From positions 496,001 through 560,000 of the forward strand of contig CAWATZ010000006.1 in assembly GCA_963784995.1 (NCBI GenBank): DNA of 64,000 bases. The letters are read 5' to 3'. The position numbers were made by a program, and so were the translations under genes. The notes under the pieces were generated by a model. That model saw only the letters and a list, made by a program, of their open reading frames with translations, made no database searches and was not told the origin of the DNA. Numbering within the stretch: position 1 is the stretch's first letter; every line of letters begins with the position of its first letter. Shown here piece by piece: positions 1-8,504 of this stretch. The stretch is from CAWATZ01 sp963784995 (GTDB lineage: Bacteria > Planctomycetota > Planctomycetia > Gemmatales > Gemmataceae).

Positions 1-907
1 GGTCGGTCAGGATCAGCCGTTTGCCGGCGGGCGGGTCGCTGGCCACGGCCTTGTAGCCCAGGTCCAGCGTCAGCCGGGTCGGCGTCGGCTTGCTGATCAC
101 CCGCGTCAGCAGCAGCGCCGCCGGGGTGAAGCCGGACATCTCCTTGAATTTCGTGCCGTAGCCGTTGTCGTGCAGCACACACGTTCCCGGCGAGCATTCC
201 AGGCCCGGCAGGTCCATCTTGGCGAACACCGGAAACGTCGGCGTGCCGCCAGCCACGATCCGCTGCACCGGCAGGCCCTTGCTCTCCACCTCCTGACGCA
301 GGGTCAGCACCGGGTCCAGCAACTGTCGGACCGCCGCCTCGCGCTCGGCCAGGCTCTCCTGGTGGTTGTGGCCATCGTAGACGTGAAACCCGCCCGGCCG
401 CAGTCCCGGCAGCTGGGCGAACAACGCATACAGCGCCGCCGCCTCCGGGCCGGCAGCGATGCCCGTCCGGTGCTGGCCGACGTCCACGTCCAGCATCGCG
501 TCCACGGTCAGGCCTTCGCGGGTCATCGCCTCGGCCAGGGAGCGGGCGCCCGCCTCGCTGTCCACCGTCACGAAAAAGCGCGTCGCCGGGTAAGCGTGGA
601 TCAGGCGGGCCATTCGCTGGCAGTTGGGTCCCACCAGCGGATACGCCAGCAGCACGTCGGGGGCGCCGCAGCTGGCGACCATTTCGGCCTCGGCGAGAGT
701 TGCGACCTTGTGCTTGCTGATGCCGGCTTGCAGTTCCAGATGGACGATTTCCCGGGTCTTGTGCGTCTTGACGTGCGGCCGCAGCCGATACGGATCGCCG
801 ACCATGCGCACCGCCTCGGCGACGTTGCGCTGGATCAGATCCTTGAAGAAGATCAGGGCCGGAGTGTAGATGCTGGCCGTGCCGCGAATTCGGTAGGGTT
901 TGTCCAC
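1..907 (-). CDS. D-threonine aldolase / D-serine dehydratase-like PLP enzyme (3' end outside window)
   Basis: Fold-type III PLP enzyme of the alanine racemase N-terminal-like family, expected to act on D-amino acids such as D-threonine or D-serine in the cytoplasm. About 302 residues are visible. The motif RPHVKTHKT near residues 43-51 carries the PLP-binding lysine. It is followed by KHKVATLAEAE and a D-V-D-V-G-Q-H-R-T-G stretch typical of the barrel. The C-terminal metal-binding domain lies beyond the window. The start is a GTG preceded by GGGGAG about 8 nt upstream; no in-frame ATG is better placed. It lies 50 bp downstream of the PSP1 gene on the same strand. D-threonine aldolase and D-serine dehydratase cannot be told apart without the missing C-terminus. 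Confidence 0.82.
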   Translation of the reverse strand, partial: MDKPYRIRGTASIYTPALIFFKDLIQRNVAEAVRMVGDPYRLRPHVKTHKTREIVHLELQAGISKHKVATLAEAEMVASCGAPDVLLAYPLVGPNCQRMARLIHAYPATRFFVTVDSEAGARSLAEAMTREGLTVDAMLDVDVGQHRTGIAAGPEAAALYALFAQLPGLRPGGFHVYDGHNHQESLAEREAAVRQLLDPVLTLRQEVESKGLPVQRIVAGGTPTFPVFAKMDLPGLECSPGTCVLHDNGYGTKFKEMSGFTPAALLLTRVISKPTPTRLTLDLGYKAVASDPPAGKRLILTD

Positions 908-958
908 GGTGGTGATCTCCCCGGGAAGGCGAGAGGTTGGTCTTCCGCAGGGAACATT

Positions 959-1597
959 TTATAGAAGCGGCACCCGCTGTTCCATCTTTTGCCGCAGCTC
1001 GGCGAAATGGGCCTGCGTGTCCTGGGCGCTGACTCCGCACGTGCCGCACCCACCGCTGCCGCAGCTGCCGCAATTGCCGGCGCCGCAGTTCTCCTTGCCG
1101 CAGCCGTGTTCCTCTTCCTCAACGGGCACAGGCACTGCCGGCCGGCTCAGGTCCTGAAGGAGGACGTGCATGGCGAACTTCTGCGACAGGGCGCTGACCA
1201 GCGGCCGGACGTCGCACTCGGCCCAGCGCAGATGGTGCAGGACCACGTGCTCGCCGTCCAGGAGCATCTCGCCATCGAGCAATTCCAGCGGCAATTCCAG
1301 CTGTCGGGCCAGCCCCGCGGCCCGCTCCAGCACTTCCAGGCCGCGCTGCTGGAGCTGGGACTGCTTCTGTTCGTCCTCGGGCGTCGTCAGGTGGAGCAGC
1401 TGGCCAAGCGTGGTGTTGGGGAGGAAGCGGGCATGGCGCGGCGTGGCTGGGCGCAGCACCGTGCCGATCTCGACGCCCCGGTGGGTGCGGATCACGGCCC
1501 GGTCGCTGCGGCGGCATGCCAGGGGCGAGCGGGCACGAAAGCGGCCAAAATCGCCCAGCAGACCGTAACTCACCAGATATTCGATCGCTTCCATCAA
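959..1597 (-). CDS. PSP1/RicT-like domain protein with Cys-Gly-rich tail
   Basis: 212 aa. The N-terminal half matches the PSP1 C-terminal domain (RicT/YaaT type): THRGVEIGTVLRP near residues 40-52, then an alpha/beta region ending in LLQDLSRP. In Bacillus the RicT family works with RicA and RicF in RNA maturation and binds Fe-S clusters; that role here is inference. The last about 60 residues have an acidic patch followed by about nine cysteines in CGxxNCG and CGSCG patterns, which looks like a metal- or cluster-binding tail. It starts 8 bp downstream of the TPR-YggX gene, so the two are probably co-transcribed. Confidence 0.75.
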   Translation of the reverse strand: MMEAIEYLVSYGLLGDFGRFRARSPLACRRSDRAVIRTHRGVEIGTVLRPATPRHARFLPNTTLGQLLHLTTPEDEQKQSQLQQRGLEVLERAAGLARQLELPLELLDGEMLLDGEHVVLHHLRWAECDVRPLVSALSQKFAMHVLLQDLSRPAVPVPVEEEEHGCGKENCGAGNCGSCGSGGCGTCGVSAQDTQAHFAELRQKMEQRVPLL

Positions 1598-1604
1598 GAC
1601 CGTG

Positions 1605-2228
1605 TCACTCCACGCCCAGGAATTCTCTCATGTAGCGGTCGTACTCGGCCGCCCCGCGCTCGGTGCTGAGGTCCAGGCGCAGCTCGTTGATGACCTTGAT
1701 ACTGTAATTGCGCTTCCAGTCGTTCCAGCAATCGGCACAGATGGTCTGGTAGATCCGCTGCCCGAACTCGTCCTTCATCGGCGGAGCGTCCAGCTGGTGG
1801 GCGTGGCCCCCGGCCATGCACATCGGCCTCTGGCAGTGGAACCCGCCACCGGCGGGCGCGGCCGAGCGCAGGGGCCGGGCCGACTCGCGCTGCGATTGCG
1901 GGGCCTGCTCACCCAGGGCGACCAGCATCCGGCCCATCTCGTCGCGCGGCATCTTGTCGCCGCGCTGGTCGGCCACCTCGTAACCCTGCTTCAGAGTGGC
2001 GATCGCTTCCTCGCGCCGGCCCGTCTCGGTGAGACATTGACCCAGGAACTGGTAGACCTTGGAGAACTCCGGACTCAGCTCCAGGGTCCGGCGGAAGGAC
2101 TGGATCGCCTCCGCGTACTGCTTGTCCTCCATCAGCAGCTGGCCGAGCCGATAGTGGCCCAGTTCGTTGTCCGGATCGTCGGTGGCCATCTTCCGGAACT
2201 GGGCGATCCGCTCTTGCAGCTGACTCAC
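1605..2228 (-). CDS. TPR protein fused to a YggX-like Fe(II)-trafficking domain
   Basis: 207 aa. Residues about 5-105 form three tetratricopeptide repeats (LGHYRLGQLLMEDKQYAEA, then VYQFLGQCLTETGRREEA). Residues about 125-207 match the small YggX family of iron-trafficking / Fe-S protection proteins: F-H-C-x-R-P-M-C, then FGQRIYQTICADCWNDW, INELRLDL and a terminal EFLGVE, which correspond to the conserved GxRIYxxIS, W, NExRLN and FL blocks of YggX. YggX is normally a stand-alone protein of about 90 aa, so this is a fusion. Family knowledge links it to Fe-S cluster protection; the TPR part could recruit a partner. The PSP1 protein just downstream is also Cys-rich. Confidence 0.75.
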   Translation of the reverse strand: MSQLQERIAQFRKMATDDPDNELGHYRLGQLLMEDKQYAEAIQSFRRTLELSPEFSKVYQFLGQCLTETGRREEAIATLKQGYEVADQRGDKMPRDEMGRMLVALGEQAPQSQRESARPLRSAAPAGGGFHCQRPMCMAGGHAHQLDAPPMKDEFGQRIYQTICADCWNDWKRNYSIKVINELRLDLSTERGAAEYDRYMREFLGVE

Positions 2229-2244
2229 GTGCGCTGCGCTCCTT

Positions 2245-3066
2245 TCACTTGGCTTCCACGACCTGAAACTCCAGCGTTTGCTCGGCGCTCTTCTTGGCGA
2301 TCTGATCGGTGACCTTCAGCACGATGCGGAATTTGCCGGGCCGATTGAGCGTGAGCGTGAATTGCATGGGCACGACCTTGCGGTACGTCTCGGTCACCTT
2401 ATCGACCCCACCCGTGAACGGCTTGTCCAGGACCGGCTTGCCCGTGGCCAGATCAATCACCCGCATCTCCACGAACACGATCGGCTGCATGGTCTTGGGG
2501 TCAAGTTTGAAACCGACCGGAGAGAAGTTGATGACGTAGGTCTGTCCGGGAACCGCGATCGAAGGGGCCGGGGTCGGCTCCTTGGCGGCGTACCCCACGA
2601 GCAGCCGGACAAACCCCAGCTCGGTCGGCACCACCTCAAAGGTGCGGGTCAGGGACCCCGACGATGGGGTCTTGGTGCCCCGGTCCTTGATGGTCACCTT
2701 GCAGGTGTAGGTTCCCACGGCCGTGTCGATGCCCAGGGACAGGGAGGCGTTCGCCCGGACCGCCCGGCCGCCCAGTCCCGCCACGTCATCGATGTCCGTC
2801 GGCCCATCGGTGAAGACCACCTTGCCGGTCTTGTCGCGCAGTTCCACCGCAACGCTGTAGGCGATCCGACCGGTCGGTGCAGTGGTCAGCCCCTCAACGT
2901 CGAAGACGAGAACGTACAGTTCGCCGGGATAGAGCTTGGGGCTCCGCGAGTCCTTGCGTTCCCAGCCCAGAGGACCGTGGCAAACGCGATCGTTGGTCAG
3001 CTTGATCTGGCCGACTGGTTCCGGAGCCAGCATCAAGGTGGTTAACAAGGCGGCGGAAGCCCACAT
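2245..3066 (-). CDS. Hypothetical secreted beta-rich protein
   Basis: 273 aa. A hydrophobic N-terminus (MWASAALLTTLMLAPEP) looks like a signal peptide; the mature part is about 250 residues of beta-strand-like sequence with two similar halves. Each half ends in a segment resembling an Ig-like strand (YTCKVTIKDR and FRIVLKVTDQIAKK). No catalytic motif is visible. It precedes the TPR-YggX gene by 16 bp on the same strand and could be in the same transcript. I do not recognise a named family; a periplasmic or cell-surface role is inferred only from the signal peptide. Confidence 0.65.
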   Translation of the reverse strand: MWASAALLTTLMLAPEPVGQIKLTNDRVCHGPLGWERKDSRSPKLYPGELYVLVFDVEGLTTAPTGRIAYSVAVELRDKTGKVVFTDGPTDIDDVAGLGGRAVRANASLSLGIDTAVGTYTCKVTIKDRGTKTPSSGSLTRTFEVVPTELGFVRLLVGYAAKEPTPAPSIAVPGQTYVINFSPVGFKLDPKTMQPIVFVEMRVIDLATGKPVLDKPFTGGVDKVTETYRKVVPMQFTLTLNRPGKFRIVLKVTDQIAKKSAEQTLEFQVVEAK

Positions 3067-3210
3067 GGTCGATTGGTCCTCAGGGACAAGGGAAACCCGG
3101 TCGCGCCCATGCGGTCACGGCAAGCCGAGGGAGAGGCCGGGTTGCTTCTCTCCTGTCATTGTGCAGGGTAGGGCAATCAGCTGCCAGAGCAAAAGTGCCC
3201 TCAAGCATCT

Positions 3211-3304
3211 TCTCCCCTCTCCTCTCTGGTTAGCCCGACGCGCCAGCGAGGGAACAACAGCCTCCCTCGCTGGCGCGTCGGGCTAACCAGAGGGGAGAGG
3301 GGAG
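3211..3304. repeat. Long perfect intergenic palindrome (family A)
   Basis: A roughly 40-bp arm reading CTCTGGTTAGCCCGACGCGC... is followed by an approximately 9-nt loop (ACAACAGCC) and its reverse complement. It occupies the whole gap between the convergent-side end of hemB and the upstream minus-strand operon. It could act as a transcription terminator or be a REP-like element. The rest of the 3067-3310 gap shows nothing else. Confidence 0.85.
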
Positions 3305-3309
3305 GAAGG

Positions 3310-4320
3310 TCAGCGGAGCCAGCGGGCCACGTCGCGGGCGTGGTAGGTGAGGATCATGTCGGCCCCGGCCCGGCGGATGCTGGTCAGGATCTCCAGGGTG
3401 ATGCGGCGCTCGTCGATCCAGCCCTTCTGGGCCGCCGCCTTGACCATCGCGAACTCGCCGCTGACGTTGTAGGCCGCCAGGGGCACGCCAAAGCGCTCCT
3501 TGACCCGGCGGATCACGTCGAGGTACGCCAGGGCCGGCTTGACCATCAGGATGTCGGCTCCCTCTTGCAGGTCCAGGGCGGCCTCGCGGAGGGCCTCGTC
3601 GGCGTTGGCCGGGTCCATCTGGTAGCTGGAGCGGTCGCCAAACTGCGGCGGCGACTCGGCCGCGTCGCGGAAGGGACCGTAGAAGCCGGAGGCGTACTTG
3701 ACCGCATAGCTCATGATGGGCACGTGGCTGAACCCCGCCTGGTCCAGTCCGGAGCGAATGGCCGCGACCATGCCGTCGAGCATGCCGCTGGGGGCCACCA
3801 GGTCGGCCCCGGCCCGGGCATGGCTGATGCACTGGGCCGCCAGCAATGGAAGGGTCGCGTCATTGTCCAGGTCGATCCGGCCGCCGATCTGCTTCAAGAC
3901 GCCGCAGTGGCCGTGGTCGGTGTACTCGCAGAAGCACTCGTCGGTCATCAGCAAAATGCGGTCGCGAAAATGTTCGCGGAGCTGCCGCAGGGCCTGCTGG
4001 ATGATGCCCTCGTCCTCCAGGGCGGGCGAGCCGGTGCTGTCCTTGTGGTCGGGGATGCCGAACAGGATGAAGGAGCGAACGCCCAGGTCCAGGGCGCTGC
4101 CGACCTCGTCGGTCAAGCGATCGAGGCTGACCTGGTAGTTGCCGGGCATCAAGGCGATTTCCTTGCGGATGTCCCGGCCGGTGCGGACGAAGAGGGGGAG
4201 GATCAGGTTCTGGACGGACAGGGTCGTCTCGCGGACCAGGTCGCGCACCAGGGGGTGGTGACGAAGCCGGCGGGGGCGGATGGTGGGGAAACCTGGAGGG
4301 GGAGAATCAAAGGAATTCAT
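3310..4320 (-). CDS. hemB: Delta-aminolevulinic acid dehydratase (porphobilinogen synthase)
   Basis: 336 aa, the usual family length. It condenses two 5-aminolevulinate molecules into porphobilinogen in haem and other tetrapyrrole synthesis. The zinc site is complete: Cys129, Cys131 and Cys139 in TDECFCEYTDHGHCG, so this is the zinc-dependent type rather than the magnesium-only type. The two active-site lysines are Lys208 (SYAVKYASGFYGPFRDA) and Lys261 (MVKPALAYLD). The start ATG overlaps the stop of the upstream 80-aa gene by 4 bp (ATGA), which suggests translational coupling. Confidence 0.97.
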   Translation of the reverse strand: MNSFDSPPPGFPTIRPRRLRHHPLVRDLVRETTLSVQNLILPLFVRTGRDIRKEIALMPGNYQVSLDRLTDEVGSALDLGVRSFILFGIPDHKDSTGSPALEDEGIIQQALRQLREHFRDRILLMTDECFCEYTDHGHCGVLKQIGGRIDLDNDATLPLLAAQCISHARAGADLVAPSGMLDGMVAAIRSGLDQAGFSHVPIMSYAVKYASGFYGPFRDAAESPPQFGDRSSYQMDPANADEALREAALDLQEGADILMVKPALAYLDVIRRVKERFGVPLAAYNVSGEFAMVKAAAQKGWIDERRITLEILTSIRRAGADMILTYHARDVARWLR

Positions 4321-4559
4321 TTCACACCGAGTTGTTTCCAGAACTCTGCCAGGGTCATCCCATCTTCTGGTTCATCCGCAGCACGGGACAGTTCCTCTGG
4401 ACTGTATGGGCAACGATCTTCCGGTCGAGGCACAATGAACACTTTCCCAATCGGGACGTAGTGACCCAACACCTCGCCTTTCTCGTCGCGGATGGCAGTG
4501 ACCTGCTTTATGCGGCTCAACTGGGCAAGGAGTGCAGGATCGATTGGATTTTGGGACAT
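4317..4559 (-). CDS. Small hypothetical protein, possibly antitoxin-like
   Basis: 80 aa. It overlaps the hemB start by 4 bp and is preceded by a GGAGAATCCC leader. The sequence is charged, with ALLAQLSRIKQVTAIRD at the start and a terminal MTLAEFWKQLGVK helix. The helix resembles the C-terminal tail of many small planctomycete proteins of unknown function. No toxin gene is adjacent, so an antitoxin role is only a guess. The coupling to hemB may simply reflect operon structure. Confidence 0.6.
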   Translation of the reverse strand: MSQNPIDPALLAQLSRIKQVTAIRDEKGEVLGHYVPIGKVFIVPRPEDRCPYSPEELSRAADEPEDGMTLAEFWKQLGVK

Positions 4560-4631
4560 GGGATTCTCCTCGAACGTTCATGCCAGCATTCAGATTCCAC
4601 CGTACCACGGCCGCATCGATCCGTCAGCAGA

Positions 4632-5810
4632 TCACGCCCCCGAATAGACCCGCTCCGCCGCCGCCACGCCCGCACCGGCGGCAACCTTCGCCCCCTGTCC
4701 CAGCAGGCAGCGCTCCAGGGCAGCCAGCGCTTGCAGCACCACCCCGGGCCGGCTATTGTGCCCCATTAACCCAATCCGCCACGCCTTCCCTTTGAAGTCG
4801 CCCAGCCCACCGCCGATCTCGATGCTGAACTCGCTCAGCAGCTGCTTGCGCACCGCCAGATCATCGACTCCCGCTGGGAGGCGCACCACGTTCAGCTGCG
4901 GCAGCTGGTGTCCCTCCGCTGCAACGTAGGTCATTCCCAGCGCCGTCAGGCCAGCCTTGAGGGCCGCATGGTTCCGAATGTGCCGGGCGAAGCGCGCCTC
5001 CAGCCCTTCCTCCAGCACCAGCCGCAGGCCCTCCCGCAGCGCGTAGATCATCGTGATCGGGGCCGTGTGGTGGTAGACGCGCTCCTCGCCCCAGTAGCGC
5101 TGGAGCAGGGTCACGTCGAGATACCAGCTCTGCACCTTGCTCTTGCGGCGGCTGATCGCCTCGACGGCCCGCTGGCTGAACGACACCGGCGACAGGCCGG
5201 ATGGGCAGCTCAGTCCCTTTTGCGAGCAGCTGTAGGCGGCATCGACCTCCCACGCATCAAGTGCCACCGGAATGCAGCCCAGCGAGGTCACCGTGTCCAG
5301 CACCAGCAGCGTGTCAAACTCATGGCACAGTTTGCCCAGCTCCTCGACCGGTTGACGGGCGCCCGTGGACGTCTCGGCGTGGACGATGCCCAGCAACTTG
5401 GGCCGGACCTTTCGCAGTCCTTCGCGGATCTGGTTCAGGTCGAACACTTCGCCCCAGGGCCGTTCCAGCGTCGTCACGGCCGCACCGGTCCGGCCGGCCA
5501 CGTCGATCATCCGCTGGCCGAAAAAGCCCTTGGCGCAGACCAGGGCCCGATCGCCCGGCTCCAGCAAGTTGACCATGCAGGTTTCCATGCCGGCCATGCC
5601 GGTGGCGCTGATGGGGAAGGTCAGGCGATTGCCGGTCTGGTAGACCTGGCGGAGCATTTCCTGGGTCTCGTTCATGATCTCCAGGAAATACGGATCGAGA
5701 TGCCCGACCAGCGGAGTGGCCATTGCCGTCAAGACGCGCGGATGCGCGTCGCTGGGACCGGGACCGAGCAGCAGGCGCGGGGTCGGATTGAGCTGGCCGG
5801 GGATGGTCAT
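4632..5810 (-). CDS. Alanine-glyoxylate / serine-glyoxylate-type aminotransferase
   Basis: 392 aa from the chosen start. Class V PLP aminotransferase that would transfer the amino group of alanine or serine to glyoxylate. Visible are LLGPGPSDAHPRVLTAM at the N-terminus, FPISATGMAGMETCM, HAETSTGA, the aspartate in VLDTVTSLG and the PLP lysine in SCSQKGLSCPSG. The ATG at 5810 is preferred over an upstream in-frame ATG because it overlaps the stop of the preceding hydrolase gene by 4 bp and family proteins begin at this position. Paired with the isochorismatase-family gene in an operon. Confidence 0.92.
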   Translation of the reverse strand: MTIPGQLNPTPRLLLGPGPSDAHPRVLTAMATPLVGHLDPYFLEIMNETQEMLRQVYQTGNRLTFPISATGMAGMETCMVNLLEPGDRALVCAKGFFGQRMIDVAGRTGAAVTTLERPWGEVFDLNQIREGLRKVRPKLLGIVHAETSTGARQPVEELGKLCHEFDTLLVLDTVTSLGCIPVALDAWEVDAAYSCSQKGLSCPSGLSPVSFSQRAVEAISRRKSKVQSWYLDVTLLQRYWGEERVYHHTAPITMIYALREGLRLVLEEGLEARFARHIRNHAALKAGLTALGMTYVAAEGHQLPQLNVVRLPAGVDDLAVRKQLLSEFSIEIGGGLGDFKGKAWRIGLMGHNSRPGVVLQALAALERCLLGQGAKVAAGAGVAAAERVYSGA

Positions 5811-6379
5811 GGTGTCGCTTCCTTCATGCGGGCCTGGACCAGTTTGCTGATCTCCTTGAAGCGGGCATGGCCGGCCCCGCCGATCCACTCGAAGACGCAC
5901 GTTTCGCTGGTGGTCAGGATCGCACCCGCCTGCTCCACCCGGCGCAGAGCGTACTCCTTGTCGATGGGATAACGCGAGGCGACGGCGTCCGCGGCGACGT
6001 AAACCCGGAAATCGAGGGCCAGCAGATCCAGGGCCGTGTGCAGCACACAGACGTGGGCCTCGACGCCGGCCAGGACGATCTTGGGCCGGGCGGCGCGGTG
6101 GAAGGTCTCGACCACCGACGGGACGGCACAGCTGCTGAACGCGGTCTTGTCCGGCCGCTCCGGGAGCCGGCGGGCCAGCTCGGGCACGGTCGGACCGAGG
6201 CCGCGCGGATACTGCTCGGTGGCGACCACGGGCATGTCCAGGATGCGTGCGGCGTCGATGAGGAAGGCAGTGTTGCGGATCATGACGGCCGACCCGGGAA
6301 TCAGCGGCATCAGCTTTTCCTGCACGTCGATGACCAGCAGGCCGGTGTCCCCGGCCGACATCTGCGTGGCGTGGGCCAT
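5807..6379 (-). CDS. Isochorismatase-family cysteine hydrolase
   Basis: 190 aa. The cysteine-hydrolase fold is clear: LLVIDVQEKL supplies the catalytic Asp, PDKTAFSSC the lysine, and VLAGVEAHVCVLHTALDLL the catalytic Cys preceded by the usual G-x-E-x-H-V-C signature. Family members hydrolyse isochorismate, nicotinamide or ureido compounds; the substrate cannot be assigned here. The start is fixed by GGAGG 8 nt upstream. Its stop overlaps the aminotransferase start (ATGA), so the two are translationally coupled. Confidence 0.88.
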   Translation of the reverse strand: MAHATQMSAGDTGLLVIDVQEKLMPLIPGSAVMIRNTAFLIDAARILDMPVVATEQYPRGLGPTVPELARRLPERPDKTAFSSCAVPSVVETFHRAARPKIVLAGVEAHVCVLHTALDLLALDFRVYVAADAVASRYPIDKEYALRRVEQAGAILTTSETCVFEWIGGAGHARFKEISKLVQARMKEATP

Positions 6380-6512
6380 GATGGAACCTCCGCGTCCAGG
6401 AGCGACCCCTGTTCGGATGCTATTCCTCCTTGCGGGGGGTGTCAACCGTGGGAACGATTGGTACGTTGACAGGCAAAGGTGTCCTTTGCCGTAACCACAC
6501 AGGAGAACCACG

Positions 6513-7005
6513 ATGCGTCCGCTGGCCCTCGCCGTGCTGCTTCTCGCCCTGGCCGCGAACCTCCGGGCAGCTCCTGCCCCCAAGGAGAAACCGACGTTCA
6601 CTGCCACGCTCCGCAAGGCTGGCGACTCCTTTCGCTTCGTTGCGAGACGAAAAATCGCCTCATTTCGAGATCGTCAGTCCCAGCGGGATCGGCAGCGCAG
6701 TCGTTCAGCGCAAAAGCGGCGACTGGCCCGCGCCGCTGACCGTTCGCTTTGCCGGCCTGCGTGGGCTGGAAGGTTTTGTCCTGCGGAGCGGCAAGGTGAA
6801 GCTGTCCGCTTTCATCGGCGCAGGTGAGAAGCAGAAGGTCATGCGCTTCAACGCCAAGGGAGACGCCGTCAACGACCCGAAGGAGGCGGTCTGGACCGTC
6901 ACCCTGGCCCGGCAGGAGAAGGCGATGGAGGCCACCGTCCAGACAACTGCCGACCTCTCGCCAATCCGTGAGTTGACTGTGGAGTGGGTCGATTTATACC
7001 GGTAG
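6513..7005 (+). pseudogene. Small secreted protein gene interrupted by a frameshift
   Basis: The frame opens with a clear signal peptide (MRPLALAVLLLALAANLRA) and continues to KAGDSFRFV at about 6645. The downstream part continues in another frame as RDEKSPHFEIVSPSG and ends VEWVDLYR at 7005. Joining the two gives a protein of about 163 aa with an uninterrupted beta-rich body. A one-base indel near 6645-6655 explains the break. Either the gene is inactive or the base is an assembly error; the intact codon pattern on both sides favours the error. Function unknown. Confidence 0.65.
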
Positions 7006-7017
7006 CGAGCATCCATC

Positions 7018-7791
7018 ATGAGCGGCGTGCCAACGCATTCATTTGACCTGACCGGCCGGCCCGCGCTGGTCACCGGAGCGAGCCGGGGAATCGGCCTGGC
7101 CGTGGCGGAAGCCCTGGGCCGGCATGGGGCGGTGCTCGCCATCACCGGCCGCAAGGCCGAGACCCTGGAGGCGTCGGCCGCGGAGCTGCGCGTCGATGGC
7201 ATCGACACGCGCTGCCTGGTCTGCAACCAGGGCGATCCCGCGGCCATCGAGCGCTTGTTCGAGCAGCTGGACTCGGCCGGTTTTGTTCCCGAGATTGTTG
7301 TGATCAACGCGGCGACCAATCCGGTGCTGGGGCCGCTGCTGGAGATCGATCTGGACGTGTGGCGCAAGATCCTCGACGTGAACCTGACCGGGGCGATGCT
7401 GACCGCCCGGGCCGCGGTCAAGCGCATGCTGCCGCGGCAGCGGGGCAGCGTGCTGTTCATGGCCTCGGTGGCGGGGATTGATCCGCTTCCCGGGCTGGGG
7501 GCATACAGCGTCAGCAAGGCGGGGCTGCTGGGCCTGGCGAAGGTGCTGGCCAAGGAACTGGGACCGCACGGCATCCGCGTCAATGCCCTGGCGCCTGGCC
7601 TGGTCGAGACGCGCTTCGCGGCCGCCCTGTTCCAGGACAAGGAAGCCTACGACAAGATCATGGCCCAGGTGCCGCTGGGCCGGCACGGCCAGCCGGCCGA
7701 CGTTGCCGGGGCGGCCGTGTTCCTCTCCTCCGATGCCGCCGCCCACGTCACGGGGCAGGTCCTGGTGATCGACGGCGGGGCCCGGGTGTGA
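7018..7791 (+). CDS. SDR-family oxidoreductase (FabG-like)
   Basis: 257 aa. Classical short-chain dehydrogenase/reductase: nucleotide-binding TGASRGIG at residues 19-26, NAATN at about 99, the catalytic serine in MASVAG, and YSVSK with catalytic Tyr and Lys. The C-terminus HVTGQVLVIDGG is typical of the FabG-like classical type. The substrate is not predictable; 3-oxoacyl-ACP or a secondary alcohol are possible. It starts 12 bp after the upstream gene. Confidence 0.9.
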   Translation: MSGVPTHSFDLTGRPALVTGASRGIGLAVAEALGRHGAVLAITGRKAETLEASAAELRVDGIDTRCLVCNQGDPAAIERLFEQLDSAGFVPEIVVINAATNPVLGPLLEIDLDVWRKILDVNLTGAMLTARAAVKRMLPRQRGSVLFMASVAGIDPLPGLGAYSVSKAGLLGLAKVLAKELGPHGIRVNALAPGLVETRFAAALFQDKEAYDKIMAQVPLGRHGQPADVAGAAVFLSSDAAAHVTGQVLVIDGGARV

Positions 7792-7856
7792 CCGGAACGC
7801 CCTGCAACTGCCGAGCTGCGCACGCCGGAGATCGTCCGGCTTTGGGGTGAAGGCCG

Positions 7857-8426
7857 ATGAACGAAGTCACCCAGATCCTGTCCGACCTCGCCCGGGGCAA
7901 TGCCCACGCCGCCGGGCAGTTGCTGCCGTTGGTGTACGAGGAGCTGCGGCAACTGGCGGCCGTCCGGCTGGCCGCGGAGGCTCCCGGCAACACCCTGAAC
8001 GCGACCGCCCTGGTCCACGAAGCGTATCTGCGGCTGGTCGGCCCGGCCGACGCCGCCTGCTGGGACAACCGCGGCCACTTCTTTGCCTCCGCGGCCGAGG
8101 CCATGCGACGCATTCTGGTGGATCATGCCCGCCGCAAGGCCGCGGCCCGGCACGGAGGTGGGCTCACCCGACGCGAACTGGAGCCGGACCTGGCCGCCAC
8201 CCGGGAGCCCAGGGAAGATCTGCTCGCCCTGGACGAAGCCCTGGACCGGCTCGCGGCCGAGGATCCGCTCAAGGCCGATCTCGTCAAACTCCGCTACTTC
8301 GTCGGCCTGACTCTCCCCGACGCCGCCGCGGCGCTGGGGCTGTCGGAGCGGTCGGCGGGCCGCCACTGGGCCTACGCCCGCGCCTGGCTGCGGCGGGCGG
8401 TCGAAGGCAGCGGGGAAAAATCTTGA
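7857..8426 (+). CDS. ECF RNA polymerase sigma factor (planctomycete kinase-linked type)
   Basis: 189 aa. It has a sigma region 2 (AAGQLLPLVYEELRQLAAVR, then TALVHEAYLRLVG and AAEAMRRILVDHARRK) and region 4 (YFVGLTLPDAAAALGLSERSAGRHW, an HTH). This matches the ECF group that in planctomycetes sits directly upstream of large Ser/Thr kinases. The kinase gene begins 78 bp downstream. Family knowledge suggests that sigma activity is controlled by the kinase rather than by a classical anti-sigma factor; none is encoded here. A second, closely similar copy lies at 11.8 kb. Confidence 0.92.
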   Translation: MNEVTQILSDLARGNAHAAGQLLPLVYEELRQLAAVRLAAEAPGNTLNATALVHEAYLRLVGPADAACWDNRGHFFASAAEAMRRILVDHARRKAAARHGGGLTRRELEPDLAATREPREDLLALDEALDRLAAEDPLKADLVKLRYFVGLTLPDAAAALGLSERSAGRHWAYARAWLRRAVEGSGEKS

Positions 8427-8504
8427 TAATTCTTGGCCAGCTTTTGGCCCGGATTACGCATTGAGAGTGAGGCCGTAACCGGGACCACTTGTGGAGACCC
8501 CACC

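Noticed and set aside
170..964. 264-codon plus-strand open frame at the left edge.
   Set aside because: Antisense to the D-threonine aldolase-like gene, which has clear motifs on the other strand.
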